Part shown: positions 38,278 to 48,008 of the stretch, piece by piece | Numbering within the stretch: position 1 is the stretch's first letter | Layout of the letters: each line of letters begins with the position of its first letter | NCBI RefSeq assembly: GCF_003364335.1 | Contig: NZ_NXLX01000003.1 | Span: 1-64,000 of the forward strand | DNA: 64,000 bases | Reading direction: 5' to 3' | Origin: Helicobacter anseris | Lineage (GTDB): Bacteria > Campylobacterota > Campylobacteria > Campylobacterales > Helicobacteraceae | Notes under the pieces: model-generated | The model's input: only the letters and a program-made list of their open reading frames with translations | Told to the model about the DNA's origin: nothing | The model's database searches: none | Position numbers and translations under genes: made by a program

Positions 38278-39882
38278 TTAACCAATTAAAAACTTAATGA
38301 CATTATAAATTCCTAAAGCTAGTGCTGTGCCAAATGCTATAGCTAGCGTATATCTCTTTGTAAGTGCCCAAGGTTCTAGCATCTTTCTACCTGCACGATA
38401 GCCTGTCATAAGTGCTCCAGTAAATCCACCACCTGGGAAAGCAAATGCTGATGCAAAATAAAGATTTTTTACACTCTTTGATTCATATCTCTCTCTGCTC
38501 AAGAAAGTCTCTCCATCCTGATCATAACCATAAGGAGTTCCTTTTCTTGTTCTGATATATCTCTCAATAGTCTTTGGAGTAGCTAATTCAGAGTGGATAC
38601 AATGTTGCATAATCCCTGGGAATGCATTTTCAAGCCTACCTTCAAGGATTGCTTTTACTTCTTCTTTTTTTGCCTTATACTCCTCTTTTTCCAACTCCCA
38701 ATCTTCATACTTACCATAAGTAGTAATAACACCTAAGTATCTATCATCTCTATCACTTAAACCACTATCTATTTTAGAATAATTTACAAAAACAAAATCC
38801 ATATCTTTGTAAGCAAGCTTACTATAATCCAACTCTTTAAAATCTTTGTTTAATTGTTCATCGTTAACAATAAAGGTGCTGTAATCCATATCAGGATACA
38901 ATTCACTTAAATTCTTATCAAAAATCATATAAATAGAAATCAAAGAAGTATCTGTTTTTAAGTTTCTTGTTACACGTAAATCTTTCTCATAGCTTCTATC
39001 TTTTGGTAAAAGTTGATTATATACAATTGCTGGATCGCAGTTTGCCACTACATTATCCGCATATACCACAACCTCTTCTTTAGTTTTTTTATCAAAATAT
39101 TTTACTCCTACAGCCTTATTGCCATCAAGCAAGATATCCGTTACATCAGATTTCGCTCTAACCTCTCCTCCATTAGCAGTAATAATGCCAGAAATAGCAT
39201 CAGCAAGAGCTTGAGAACCTCCATTGACATACATACCTTGAGTATAATAAGCATTTTGTGGGATAGCATGATAACTCCAAATAAATTTATATGGATCATA
39301 GTGATAATATACGATATTGATATTCAAAATTCTCTTAAGTTTAGAATCCTTAATACATTCATCCAATACTTGTCCCACTGTTCTATTGCTCAAAAAATTA
39401 TAAGCCAAAAACATCATCACTCTAAAAGGTGCTGTAAAAAATTCCAAGAAACTCATATCAAATGGATATTTTCTAGCGATTTTTGCTTGAAAAGCTATCT
39501 TTTTAAAATATTTATCAATACCATCAGCTTCATGAGGAAACATTTTTTTTAAGGCTTCCTTTGTGTTTGTGTGAGGGATAACAAGTCTTTCATTTTGAGT
39601 TTGAATTGTCCAAGCAGTAGGCAATGGAACTAATTGTATCTTATCCCACAATCCTATATAATCAAAGATTCTATATTTCATATCAATATTTTTTGGACCA
39701 AAATCAAGCTCATGCAACCCAGCATCTACCATCATTCCCTTTCTAGGAAAGCAAGTGGAACAGCCACCAATAAGATTATGTTGCTCCAATACCAAAACCT
39801 TTCTGCCATTCTTGCTTAATACAGCACCGCAAGTCAATCCACTTAATCCTGAACCAATAATAACTGTGTCAAACTTTTGCAT
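38278..39882 (-). CDS. FAD-dependent oxidoreductase, carotenoid isomerase/retinol saturase-like
   Basis: 534 residues. N-terminal dinucleotide-binding motif VIIGSGLSGLTCGA (7-20), followed by VLEQHNLIGGCSTCF. The later pattern YTQGMYVNGGSQALADAISG with VVANCDPAIVYNQLL, and GGGFTGALMTGYRAGR close to the C-terminus, fit the CrtISO/phytoene desaturase-like superfamily. A C-terminal hydrophobic helix (about 512-530) suggests membrane anchoring. Carotenoids are not known in Helicobacter, so the substrate is likely something else. Followed 15 bases upstream by a DUF2147 gene, perhaps in one operon. Confidence 0.82.
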   Translation of the reverse strand: MQKFDTVIIGSGLSGLTCGAVLSKNGRKVLVLEQHNLIGGCSTCFPRKGMMVDAGLHELDFGPKNIDMKYRIFDYIGLWDKIQLVPLPTAWTIQTQNERLVIPHTNTKEALKKMFPHEADGIDKYFKKIAFQAKIARKYPFDMSFLEFFTAPFRVMMFLAYNFLSNRTVGQVLDECIKDSKLKRILNINIVYYHYDPYKFIWSYHAIPQNAYYTQGMYVNGGSQALADAISGIITANGGEVRAKSDVTDILLDGNKAVGVKYFDKKTKEEVVVYADNVVANCDPAIVYNQLLPKDRSYEKDLRVTRNLKTDTSLISIYMIFDKNLSELYPDMDYSTFIVNDEQLNKDFKELDYSKLAYKDMDFVFVNYSKIDSGLSDRDDRYLGVITTYGKYEDWELEKEEYKAKKEEVKAILEGRLENAFPGIMQHCIHSELATPKTIERYIRTRKGTPYGYDQDGETFLSRERYESKSVKNLYFASAFAFPGGGFTGALMTGYRAGRKMLEPWALTKRYTLAIAFGTALALGIYNVIKFLIG

Positions 39883-39897
39883 TTCTACTCCTTATTT

Positions 39898-40386
39898 TTA
39901 ATCTTGTGGAATTGTCTCTTCAACAATTTTAAGATCCACATCTCTAGACAAATATGGCTCCACCTCTTCTTTTGAAAGTTTTTTCCATACTATTGTTTTT
40001 CCAAACATACCCACAGAATCAGAAGAAGCCCTAATAACTAAATCATCTCCCTTTACTTCTGCTTTTGCATAATAAGTTTTTCCATTTACATAATTATATA
40101 CTTTTCCACCAACATATTTATCTTCAGATTTTTTTTGCAGATTCCATACAAAAACACTACCCTTAACTCTTCTTTTTTGAAGTTCTTTATTTGGATTTTT
40201 TACATCATATCCAAAATCTGCATTATCTTTTGAAGTAAAGCCATAGGCATAATATTTATTATCTTTTTCAAAAACTCTTACCACACTCTCAAGCCCGTGT
40301 TCATTCTTTGGCAAAATGTAATATCCTGTGATATCCGCACCAAAAATACCACTCAAAAATATAAAAATGCTAAAAACAACTCTCAT
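39898..40386 (-). CDS. DUF2147 domain secreted protein
   Basis: 162 residues with a short signal peptide (MRVVFSIFIFLSGIFG). The DUF2147 pattern is visible: DITGYYILP, KRRVKGSVFVWNLQK, WxGGKVYNYVNGKTYYAKA and KTIVWKKL near the end. The function is unknown; periplasmic or outer-membrane attached. Start ATG 40386. It lies 15 bases upstream of the FAD enzyme gene. Confidence 0.8.
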   Translation of the reverse strand: MRVVFSIFIFLSGIFGADITGYYILPKNEHGLESVVRVFEKDNKYYAYGFTSKDNADFGYDVKNPNKELQKRRVKGSVFVWNLQKKSEDKYVGGKVYNYVNGKTYYAKAEVKGDDLVIRASSDSVGMFGKTIVWKKLSKEEVEPYLSRDVDLKIVEETIPQD

Positions 40387-40477
40387 TTTTTCTCCTTATT
40401 CTTGTTTGTGCTATCTTAAGAAAAAAATATCAAGTAAATATCAAGTAATATTGAAGTAAGTGATTTGAAGCTAAATA

Positions 40478-40505
40478 TACCCCTTAAGAAGTCTCTTAAG
40501 GGGTA
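40478..40505 (-). terminator. Strong hairpin terminator after lctP
   Basis: Twelve-base perfect stem (TACCCCTTAAGA / TCTTAAGGGGTA) with loop AGTC just beyond the lctP stop. On minus the flank is only weakly T-rich (TATTTA); on plus it is followed by ATTTTT. It separates lctP from the DUF2147 gene. Confidence 0.75.
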
Positions 40506-40509
40506 ATTT

Positions 40510-42159
40510 TTAATGTGTAACAACTGGTATTACTTCTGGAATAACAAAAGCAATAAAGGCTGTCATAAGACCTACGAGTATAATAAAACCTACAGAATAC
40601 TTCACTGTAAATCTAAAAAGTTCAGATTCCCTGCCCACTAGACCAACAGCAGCACAAGCTACTGCTATACTTTGTGGACTTATCATTTTTCCTACTACAC
40701 CACCAACTGTATTTGCAGCCAAGAATAAAATTTCAGGGATATCAAGCTGTCTTGCGGTAACTTGTTGCAATGTACCAAACAATAGATTTGCACTTGTATC
40801 ACTTCCTGTTAAAAATACTCCAATCCAGCCAACCATAGGTGAGAAAAATGCAAATGCATTTCCTGTATGTGCCAACGCTAAAGCTAGTGATGCAGAAATA
40901 CCACTATAATTTGCAATATACGCAAATGCAAGTACTAAACCTATTGTTAAGATTGCGAATTTCATTTCATTGAGTGTTTCTCCAAAAGTGCTTATTGCCT
41001 CAGAGGGCTTCACTTTTAAAAGCAACATACTAATGAGAGCTGTAAGGAAAATAGAAGTCCCCACTGTATTGATAAGAGGTAATTCAAATAATGATTTTAC
41101 AGCCTTATTTTCTGCTACTACTGGTTGAGTTTGATAAATACTTGCCAAAGAATCAAAGTTAAATTTCAAGGTGCTAAAGTTCAATATCCCATCAGAAGCA
41201 AATAAGCCTTTAAATGAAGGCATTGTCCAAATAACAATCATACCAATAAGTATTACAAAAGGCGACCAAGCCAAAATCACTTCAGAAGTGCTGTGATTTT
41301 TTTGTGTCTTGATTTCTTCTTTTTGAGAATCAAACTTAAAAATATTTTTTGGTTGCCAAAATTTTAAAAATATTGTTGTTGCAACAATAGAAACAATAGC
41401 AGAAGCAATATCTGGTAACTCTGGTCCAAGATATGTAGCCGTATAGTGTTGAACGATTGCAAAGCTCAAACCAGCTACTAATAATACAGGCCAAGTCTCT
41501 CTCACTCCCTTAAATCCATTCATTAAAAATACTAGAAAAAATGGAATAAATACAGAAAGTGGCGGGAGCATCAAACCTGTCATTGCCGAGATGTCAATTG
41601 CAGGAACATTTACAAGTTTTGCCATTGCAATAATTGGAATCCCCACAGCACCAAATGCTACTGGAGCAGTATTTGCAATCATACATAAACCTGCAGCATA
41701 CAAAGGTCTAAGTCCCAATCCCACCAAAAGTGCAGCAGTAATTGCTACAGGACCACCAAATCCTATCGCACCCTCCAAAAATGCACCAAAACAAAAACCA
41801 ATCAAAACAACCTGAATTCTCTGATCTGGAGTAATTGCAATAATACTATCGCGCAAAATATCAAAATATCCTGATTTTACTGAAAGTTTGTAGAGAAAAA
41901 TTGCAGCAATAATAATCCAAGCAATAGGCCAAAGACCATACAAGAAACCATATGCCAAACTTGAAAAAACCTTATCAAATGGCATATGATAAACAAACAA
42001 TGCAATCAAAGTTGCCAAAAACATTGTTAGAAAACCTGCCACATAACCCTTGAGTTTAAAAACTACTAAACATAGAAAAAATAATGCTATGGGCAAAAAA
42101 GCCACAAATGCACTTAGCCAAATATTATCCAATGGATTGTAATTTTGAACAAATTCCAT
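40510..42159 (-). CDS. lctP: L-lactate permease
   Basis: 549 residues, LctP/GlcA lactate-glycolate symporter family, about 13 membrane helices. Takes up lactate with protons. Conserved: PFDKVFSSLAYGFLYGLWPIAWII, EGAIGFGGPVAITAALLVGLG, GFGGPVA, FTGSDTSANLLFG and VGGVVGKMISPQSIAVA. The chosen start is ATG 42159 with an AGAGG site; a GTG two codons earlier is less likely. Single-gene unit with terminator. Confidence 0.94.
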   Translation of the reverse strand: MEFVQNYNPLDNIWLSAFVAFLPIALFFLCLVVFKLKGYVAGFLTMFLATLIALFVYHMPFDKVFSSLAYGFLYGLWPIAWIIIAAIFLYKLSVKSGYFDILRDSIIAITPDQRIQVVLIGFCFGAFLEGAIGFGGPVAITAALLVGLGLRPLYAAGLCMIANTAPVAFGAVGIPIIAMAKLVNVPAIDISAMTGLMLPPLSVFIPFFLVFLMNGFKGVRETWPVLLVAGLSFAIVQHYTATYLGPELPDIASAIVSIVATTIFLKFWQPKNIFKFDSQKEEIKTQKNHSTSEVILAWSPFVILIGMIVIWTMPSFKGLFASDGILNFSTLKFNFDSLASIYQTQPVVAENKAVKSLFELPLINTVGTSIFLTALISMLLLKVKPSEAISTFGETLNEMKFAILTIGLVLAFAYIANYSGISASLALALAHTGNAFAFFSPMVGWIGVFLTGSDTSANLLFGTLQQVTARQLDIPEILFLAANTVGGVVGKMISPQSIAVACAAVGLVGRESELFRFTVKYSVGFIILVGLMTAFIAFVIPEVIPVVTH

Positions 42160-42192
42160 AATCACCTCTTTTTAATTGTTGTTAAAATTTTC

Positions 42193-42198
42193 ATTATA
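42193..42198 (-). promoter_or_regulatory. Likely -10 for lctP
   Basis: TATAAT on minus 33 bases upstream of the chosen lctP start. Confidence 0.4.
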
Positions 42199-42301
42199 CT
42201 TTATAAAATATATTTTTTGCTCAAAAAAGTAAAATTTAAATTTACTTTGTAACTTCTATACACTTTTTAAACAAAATAACATCATTCTTCATAAGCTTTT
42301 A

Positions 42302-42332
42302 TATGGTAAATTGCATTTTTATAACTAAATTT
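42302..42332. other. Candidate difH-like recombination site next to xerH
   Basis: On minus: two imperfectly repeated arms TTTAGTTATAAAA and TTTACCATATAAAA flanking ATGCAA, in the xerH leader. The first arm resembles the TTTAGTTATGAAAACTGCA half that I remember from H. pylori difH. This is from memory and low confidence. Confidence 0.35.
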
Positions 42333-42364
42333 TCTTATCAAAATCAAAAACTAGGAATAACCCT

Positions 42365-43417
42365 ATGAAATATATTCTTGAAGCACAACAAAAAGTATCT
42401 ATGGATTTACTTATTTGGACACAAAGATTTCTAAGATATAAAGTCACCACACTATCCAATCGTCTTGTTAAAGACAAAGAGCATTTATTAAAAAATCTAG
42501 AAATCTTGCAACAAGACATCACAATAACAACTCTAGATAAAACTTGCAAAGAAATACGCAATTGTGGTCTTATTGGAATCAATACCTATGCACAGCCTCT
42601 CATCAAACTTTATTACTTCATTGAAAAAAAAGATTTAAAATCAATCAAAGAAATTGATGAAGAGCTATTAAGTGATTTCTTACTCCTTGAGACAAGTACC
42701 CTTAGTGTGCAAACCAAGAAAAATTACCGCATCGCTCTGCTAGGCCTATTTGATTATATCAGCAAGCAAAATAAAGATACTTATAGCTTCAATATTACAC
42801 TAAAAATCAATGCAATTAAAAACAATAAATCAAAACTTCCCACATATCTCAAGGAAGATGAAATAAAAAAATTTCTAGAAGCTATTCCTACATTTCCTAT
42901 AAACAAAACCATAGAAGCTAGAAATAAACTCATCATTACACTAATTATTTACACAGGTATTCGTGTAAGCGAGGCGACAAACCTTAGCACAAAAGACATC
43001 ATCAAAGACGGGAAAGTTTTTTTGCTTAACATAAGAGGAAAGGGAGATAAAAGTCGCGTAGTAATGATAAAGGCTACACATATACACAACTGGCTTGAAG
43101 AATGGTTACAAATACGAGCAAAAATCACCAATATAGAAAATCAATTGTTATTTTGCAATCAAAAAGGCAAGGCTCTTTCTCAAGCCTATATCTATAAAAA
43201 TGTTGAAAATATTTTACACTATATAGGAATCAAAAAAGAAAAAATGGGAGCACACATGCTAAGACATTCTTTTGCTACATTGCTTTATCAAAAACATAAA
43301 GATTTGGTACTTGTGCAAGAAGCTCTAGGACACGCGGATTTAAACACAAGTAGAATCTACACACATTTTGATAAAGATAATTTATCAAAAGCCGCAAGTC
43401 TTATGGATGATTTATAA
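42365..43417 (+). CDS. xerH: Tyrosine recombinase XerH
   Basis: 350 residues, close to H. pylori XerH. Resolves chromosome dimers at difH together with FtsK. Full catalytic set seen: Arg200 (TGIRVSEA), Lys226 (RGKGDK), His297 and Arg300 (HMLRHSF), His323 (LGHADL) and nucleophile Tyr332 (RIYTH). ATG 42365 with AGGAA eight bases before it. Converges with moaC (5-base gap). A site candidate lies at 42302-42332. Confidence 0.93.
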   Translation: MKYILEAQQKVSMDLLIWTQRFLRYKVTTLSNRLVKDKEHLLKNLEILQQDITITTLDKTCKEIRNCGLIGINTYAQPLIKLYYFIEKKDLKSIKEIDEELLSDFLLLETSTLSVQTKKNYRIALLGLFDYISKQNKDTYSFNITLKINAIKNNKSKLPTYLKEDEIKKFLEAIPTFPINKTIEARNKLIITLIIYTGIRVSEATNLSTKDIIKDGKVFLLNIRGKGDKSRVVMIKATHIHNWLEEWLQIRAKITNIENQLLFCNQKGKALSQAYIYKNVENILHYIGIKKEKMGAHMLRHSFATLLYQKHKDLVLVQEALGHADLNTSRIYTHFDKDNLSKAASLMDDL

Positions 43418-43422
43418 TGAAA

Positions 43423-43893
43423 CTATCGTCTAAATTCTCCACTTTTTCCACCACTTTTTGATTCTAGTAGAATATCACTAATCACCATGGTTTTATCAAT
43501 TGCTTTTGCCATATCATAAATTGTTAAAAGCCCTATACTTACCGCACTAAGAGCCTCCATCTCAACTCCAGTTTTTCCACATGTTTTTACTTTTGCTTGC
43601 AAAATAAAAGCACAAACCTCATCATCTTGTTTAATTTCAATATCTACACCACTTAAGAATATATTGTGGCACATAGGTATAATTTCGCTGGTCTTTTTTG
43701 CACCCATAATTGCTGCAACAACAGCTGTTTGCAATACTGCGCCTTTTTTTATTTTTTGATCTAAGATAGCGAAATAAGCCTCTTTGCTCATGGTAATCTT
43801 GCCACTTGCAATAGCTTCCCTTTGAGTATCTTCTTTCATCGCAACATTAACCATCTTAGGATTATTGCTTTCATTTAAATGTGTTAATTTCAT
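43423..43893 (-). CDS. moaC: Cyclic pyranopterin monophosphate synthase MoaC
   Basis: 156 residues, normal MoaC length. With MoaA it makes cyclic pyranopterin monophosphate, the first step of molybdenum cofactor synthesis. Conserved: [18 protein letters not shown] (substrate pocket), [16 protein letters not shown] and [10 protein letters not shown]. Last gene in the moa operon; overlaps mogA by four bases. Confidence 0.96.
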   Translation of the reverse strand: MKLTHLNESNNPKMVNVAMKEDTQREAIASGKITMSKEAYFAILDQKIKKGAVLQTAVVAAIMGAKKTSEIIPMCHNIFLSGVDIEIKQDDEVCAFILQAKVKTCGKTGVEMEALSAVSIGLLTIYDMAKAIDKTMVISDILLESKSGGKSGEFRR

Positions 43894-44429
43894 TTTATAG
43901 CCTCTTTTGGTCTAAAAATTTTAATATTCTCCTCATTAGCCTGAATATAATGACCTCCAATCAAATCTATACAATAAGGTATTGCAGGAAAAATTGCCTC
44001 TAAACACTCTTGTATGCTTTTTGGCTTACCTGGCAAATTTACAATCAAGCTTTGTTTTCTAATCCCTGCCGTCTGTCTTGATAAAATTGCCGTTGGCACA
44101 TACTGCAAACTCACCTGCCTCATCAACTCTCCAAAACCTGCTAATATCTTCTCGCACACATTATGCGTAGCTTCTGGAGTAACATCCCTTGGAGCAGGAC
44201 CAGTTCCACCAGTTGTAACAATCAAATCACACTTTGTTTCATCACTCAACAAACAAAGTGTATTCTCAATGTCTTTTTGCTCATCACTTATAAGATGATA
44301 AAAAAAATCGCATTGATTTAAGATATAAGATTCTAATACCTCTTGTATTTTTTTACCAGAAATATCCTCATAAATACCGTTATACGCCCTATCACTAGTT
44401 GTCACAATTCCTATTTTTATCAAATCCAT
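43890..44429 (-). CDS. mogA: Molybdopterin adenylyltransferase MogA
   Basis: 179 residues. Adenylates molybdopterin before molybdenum insertion by MoeA. Motifs [17 protein letters not shown], the MoaB/Mog signature, and [22 protein letters not shown] support MogA rather than MoaB. Overlaps mobB and moaC at its ends. Confidence 0.93.
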   Translation of the reverse strand: MDLIKIGIVTTSDRAYNGIYEDISGKKIQEVLESYILNQCDFFYHLISDEQKDIENTLCLLSDETKCDLIVTTGGTGPAPRDVTPEATHNVCEKILAGFGELMRQVSLQYVPTAILSRQTAGIRKQSLIVNLPGKPKSIQECLEAIFPAIPYCIDLIGGHYIQANEENIKIFRPKEAIK

Positions 44430-44926
44430 CCTAACTCCTTTGGTGTTTTTGCATTTTTTTCAATCCATTTAAAAATCATCATCACTTCATTAAGATTCAA
44501 AATCTCTCCACAAAAACTATTTTTTTGCCAACTCAAATCCATATCATCAATGGCTATGGCATGAGAATTTTTAATTTCCTCATAAAAAATCTTCCCCCTT
44601 GCTACGCAAATTCTAGGTATTACGATATCTTTATACCCTTCTATAAAAATATAATCTTTAAAAGCAAAGTCTAAACATATTTTCTGGAGTTCTTGTTTAT
44701 TATGCAAAAAAATAGCACTTTTTTCATTAGAGCTAATCACCACATCAGCCCCTGCTCTAAAAAATTTCTCACTATCCTTGCCATATGTATCAAATACTGC
44801 CTTATTCTTTGAATCATGCTTTATCGCCAAGATATCATATTTGTCACTCAATAATAAAATAAGTTTTTCTATAAGGGTAGTTTTACCACTATTACTCACA
44901 CCCCCAAAAGCAACAATTCTTACCAT
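44420..44926 (-). CDS. mobB: Molybdopterin-guanine dinucleotide biosynthesis protein MobB
   Basis: 168 residues. P-loop GTPase with Walker A GVSNSGKTT (9-17), then AIKHDSK and the FIEGYKD motif. MobB helps MobA attach GMP to the cofactor. The start overlaps the moaE stop by one base. Confidence 0.93.
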   Translation of the reverse strand: MVRIVAFGGVSNSGKTTLIEKLILLLSDKYDILAIKHDSKNKAVFDTYGKDSEKFFRAGADVVISSNEKSAIFLHNKQELQKICLDFAFKDYIFIEGYKDIVIPRICVARGKIFYEEIKNSHAIAIDDMDLSWQKNSFCGEILNLNEVMMIFKWIEKNAKTPKELGWI

Positions 44927-45363
44927 TAGGCCAATAATCCACTCTGAGGTAATTGATAGCTTCTCTCTTTGGCATAAATCCTTTTCCCACTTTTTATATC
45001 ATATTTCCAAATAGGAGCATTATGTTTAAAATCCTCTACAAAAGTATCATAATATTTTAGAGCCTTTTTTCTTTGCTGAGAGATAATTGCACACATAAAA
45101 GAACTTTCTTGATTAAAAACATTGCCTATAGAATGAGCCATGCACAATACCACACCATCTTGCTTCATTTTTTGTTCCCATTGTTCAAACCATCGTTGTA
45201 GTAATGGCATGTAAATATCAAAACTTAAACCCTCATTGCCATCTTCTTCCCTAACAATGCCACAAAAAATACAACAAGCTCCAAAGTTTTTACCTTGCGC
45301 AATTAGATGATATTCCTTATATAACTCTTGCACATCAAGAGCCCCATTCACAATCTTTAACAC
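44926..45363 (-). CDS. moaE: Molybdopterin synthase catalytic subunit MoaE
   Basis: 145 residues from GTG 45363, which gives the H. pylori-like N-terminus MLKIVNGALDV. The longer TTG start (45378) would overlap moaD and add WWLIV. MoaE dimer with MoaD adds two sulfurs to the pterin. Conserved: CCIFCGIVR, and the active-site HNAPIWKYDIKSGKRIYAKERS. Confidence 0.93.
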   Translation of the reverse strand: MLKIVNGALDVQELYKEYHLIAQGKNFGACCIFCGIVREEDGNEGLSFDIYMPLLQRWFEQWEQKMKQDGVVLCMAHSIGNVFNQESSFMCAIISQQRKKALKYYDTFVEDFKHNAPIWKYDIKSGKRIYAKERSYQLPQSGLLA

Positions 45364-45365
45364 AA

Positions 45366-45587
45366 TTAACCACCACAAACAGGGGGTAGAATTACTACCT
45401 TATCACCTTCTTTTAACTCCACATCCACAGAATCTACAATCTCATCATTTATTGCAACTGCACTAATCTTAAGCCACTCTTTTAACTCAGAAATTTGATG
45501 CAATTGCTCTTTTAATTCTTTTAAATTTTTTGCCTCATATGTCCTAGAATCTATACCTATTGGACCCAAAAATTCTACATGTATCAT
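45366..45587 (-). CDS. moaD: Molybdopterin synthase sulfur carrier subunit MoaD
   Basis: 73 residues, ubiquitin-like. Ends LPPVCGG, the Gly-Gly tail that takes the thiocarboxylate used by MoaE. The ATG shares one base with the moeA stop (TAATG) and the stop lies two bases before moaE. Confidence 0.94.
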   Translation of the reverse strand: MIHVEFLGPIGIDSRTYEAKNLKELKEQLHQISELKEWLKISAVAINDEIVDSVDVELKEGDKVVILPPVCGG

Positions 45588-46810
45588 TAATCAAACTCCT
45601 TAAATAAAATTACCTTTATTTCTTGATTTTTATCAATAAAATCCTTATCTAAAATTGCCAAAGCACTCTCTCCGCAAAGATTATTTATTATAGCACTCTG
45701 ATTGCTCTTTTTTTGCATAAAACTTATTTCATATTTTCCAGAAACAAGCTTTATAAAACAACTCCGGAATTCCATTCTTAAATCTTTCTTTTTTATTTCC
45801 TCTTGCGTAATTGCATTAACAATTTTTAAATGTTCTTCTTGTTGCAATAATTTAGAAAAAATAAATTTACCAAAAACATAAAAGGTAGTAGCCACAGCAT
45901 TCGGATTTCCAGAGAGACCTAAAATAGGCTTGTTTGTATTTTTATCAATAGCAAATATTGTTGGTTTTCCAGGTTTAATATCCACACCTTGAAAAATAAC
46001 TTCACTATTTTCTAATATTACATTTTGAGTAAAATCATAATCCCCCTTACTCATACCCCCAGTAGTAACAATAAAATCACACTCTCTTAGCATCATAGAA
46101 AAAATCTCTCTAATATCATCAAGATTATCGTGTGTATTTTTATAGACAACAGCTACACCTCCCATTTTTTCAATCATTGCCCTTAACAAATGCTGATTCG
46201 TATTTCTCACCTGTCCAAAATGCTTTCTTTGTTCTCCTACTTCTATAATCTCATTTCCACTTACCAAGATTCCAACTTTTGGTTTTTGCCTTACTCTTAC
46301 AAAGGCATAATTTAACTCTGCTAATAAGCCAATTTCATAGGGAGTGATCTTGCAACCCTTGGATAAAAGCATTTCTCCACTCCTATAATTATCCCCTCTT
46401 TGTCTTACCCAATCACCCTGCTTTGGTTGTATATTTTCTCTTAAATAAATCTTATTATCCTTCACTTCTACGGATTCTACGATGACTAAGGTATCGCTAT
46501 TTTTTGGCATCAATGAACCAGTAAAAGTCTTGATTGCCTTATACCTTTCAAGCTCTATAAAATCGCTACCAGCTGGATTATCTTGAGAAATTTCCAATCC
46601 ATTTTGCCTAAAATACTCTAAATATTCTATTTTAAAAGCATATCCATCCATACTTGAAACTGGGAATAATGGCATATCTTCTTTTGCAAAAATATCTTCA
46701 TTTAGCACTCTATCCAATGAATTGCCAAAAAATATAATCTCATCACCTATAGAAGGGATATTGGAATCTCTTATTTTTTGAATTGCTTCATAAAAACTTA
46801 TTTTACTCAC
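45587..46810 (-). CDS. moeA: Molybdopterin molybdenumtransferase MoeA
   Basis: 407 residues. Inserts molybdate into adenylated molybdopterin. MoeA motifs: [14 protein letters not shown] near residue 45, KGDYDF after TTGGM near 260 and [12 protein letters not shown] near 310. Start GTG 46810 overlaps the ribA stop by eight bases, so it is coupled to ribA. Confidence 0.94.
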   Translation of the reverse strand: MSKISFYEAIQKIRDSNIPSIGDEIIFFGNSLDRVLNEDIFAKEDMPLFPVSSMDGYAFKIEYLEYFRQNGLEISQDNPAGSDFIELERYKAIKTFTGSLMPKNSDTLVIVESVEVKDNKIYLRENIQPKQGDWVRQRGDNYRSGEMLLSKGCKITPYEIGLLAELNYAFVRVRQKPKVGILVSGNEIIEVGEQRKHFGQVRNTNQHLLRAMIEKMGGVAVVYKNTHDNLDDIREIFSMMLRECDFIVTTGGMSKGDYDFTQNVILENSEVIFQGVDIKPGKPTIFAIDKNTNKPILGLSGNPNAVATTFYVFGKFIFSKLLQQEEHLKIVNAITQEEIKKKDLRMEFRSCFIKLVSGKYEISFMQKKSNQSAIINNLCGESALAILDKDFIDKNQEIKVILFKEFD

Positions 46811-47408
46811 AACTCTCCTCCTCTAACAAATGCCCCATTTTTTCTCTCTTAACTCTTAAATATTTTTCATTATGACAATTGCTCTTAACGATAATGCTAC
46901 TTCTTTTTACCTTGACAAACTGCTCCATTGAAGCAATTTTTTTAGGATTGTTTGTTAGCAACTCGATTTGTTTAATGTTAAAATGCTTAAAAATCTCCCC
47001 AACAATACCATAATCCCTCTGATCACTTTTAAACCCTAAGACCTCATTAGCCTGGATGGTATCATACCCCTGATCTTGCAATGCATAAGCATTAACCTTA
47101 TTAAAAAGTCCAATCCCCCTACCCTCTTGCCTCAAATAAATCAGCATTCCTCCTTGCAAATCACTTACCCTAGCAATTTGTTCCATTGCCAAAGCCAACT
47201 CACCACCGCAATCACATTTCAAAGACCCAAAAACATCCCCTGTCAAACACTCTGAATGCACTCTTACCATAGGAGTTTCAGAGAATCTTTCTGTAAAAAC
47301 AATCAAATGTTCATGATTAATATTTCCAACTATTTCTCTACAAGATTGAATTAAAAAATTTCCAAATTTTGTTGGCAACTTTGCTTGTTGTGAAAATTCT
47401 ATTTCCAT
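46803..47408 (-). CDS. ribA: GTP cyclohydrolase II
   Basis: 201 residues. Opens GTP in riboflavin synthesis; releases formate and pyrophosphate. Zinc ligands Cys54, Cys65 and Cys67 ([16 protein letters not shown]), then [15 protein letters not shown] and [17 protein letters not shown]. It stands alone (no RibB fusion) and leads the moco operon; both pathways start from GTP. ATG 47408 with AAGGAA. Confidence 0.95.
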   Translation of the reverse strand: MEIEFSQQAKLPTKFGNFLIQSCREIVGNINHEHLIVFTERFSETPMVRVHSECLTGDVFGSLKCDCGGELALAMEQIARVSDLQGGMLIYLRQEGRGIGLFNKVNAYALQDQGYDTIQANEVLGFKSDQRDYGIVGEIFKHFNIKQIELLTNNPKKIASMEQFVKVKRSSIIVKSNCHNEKYLRVKREKMGHLLEEESCE

Positions 47409-47432
47409 TATAATTCCTTAATATTTATTGAT

Positions 47433-47450
47433 TATAATCTTGGGATTATA
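47433..47450. promoter_or_regulatory. Back-to-back -10 elements for yhcH-like and ribA
   Basis: TATAAT at 47433-47438 on plus (52 bases before the yhcH-like start), in the 10-base palindrome GATTATAATC, and TATAAT on minus at 47445-47450 (37 bases before ribA). The -10s almost touch, so the two transcripts may compete. Confidence 0.4.
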
Positions 47451-47489
47451 ACCACAAAAAATAAACTCTAATATCTAAAGGAAGCTTGC

Positions 47490-48008
47490 ATGGCTGTTAT
47501 CGGAAACCTTCACTCACTCTCTTATCTTTTTAGCAAGACTCTACCATTACAAGAACTCTACACATATCTCTGCAATGCAACTAATCCACAAAATGCCATA
47601 TCAAAAAGGATTCTAACAATGAAAAATGGAGAAGAAAAATTTGACATTGGATTTGGCATGATTGCAATAGAGCAAACCTACTTTCTAAAAAACCCAAAAA
47701 ATGCATTTTATGAAAGCCATGTAAAATATGTTGATTTTCAATTGATTGTCAAAGGGGAGGAATATTTTCATTTGGGAGATCCTTGCTACTTTACAATACA
47801 AATGCCATACGATGAGAAGCGAGATCTCATAAGCTATACACCACAAACAAAAAACTCAAATCTTCTTTTAAAAAAAGAAGATTTAGCTATTTTTTTTAAA
47901 CATGACATACATGCTGGAGGTTTATATTACCAAGATCTTCAAGAAACAAATCAAGTATATAAAACTGTGGTTAAGGTTCCACAAGAATTACTTAAGCTTA
48001 AATTATAA
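47490..48008 (+). CDS. YhcH/YjgK/YiaL family protein
   Basis: 172 residues of the DUF386 beta-galactosidase-small-subunit-like family (cupin fold), with the family block ESHVKYVDFQLIVKGEEYFHLG and the HDIHAGGL stretch that replaces the usual FFPxxxHxP. Members bind sugar-acid/anomer-type ligands in sialic acid or gluconate pathways. No such genes lie near it, so the substrate is open. ATG 47490 with AGGAAG. Convergent overlap with asd by six bases. Confidence 0.82.
   Translation: MAVIGNLHSLSYLFSKTLPLQELYTYLCNATNPQNAISKRILTMKNGEEKFDIGFGMIAIEQTYFLKNPKNAFYESHVKYVDFQLIVKGEEYFHLGDPCYFTIQMPYDEKRDLISYTPQTKNSNLLLKKEDLAIFFKHDIHAGGLYYQDLQETNQVYKTVVKVPQELLKLKL

Noticed and set aside
39013-39552. 179-residue plus ORF inside the FAD enzyme gene
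   Set aside because: Antisense of a well-conserved coding region; composition is low-complexity Ile/Ser/Tyr.
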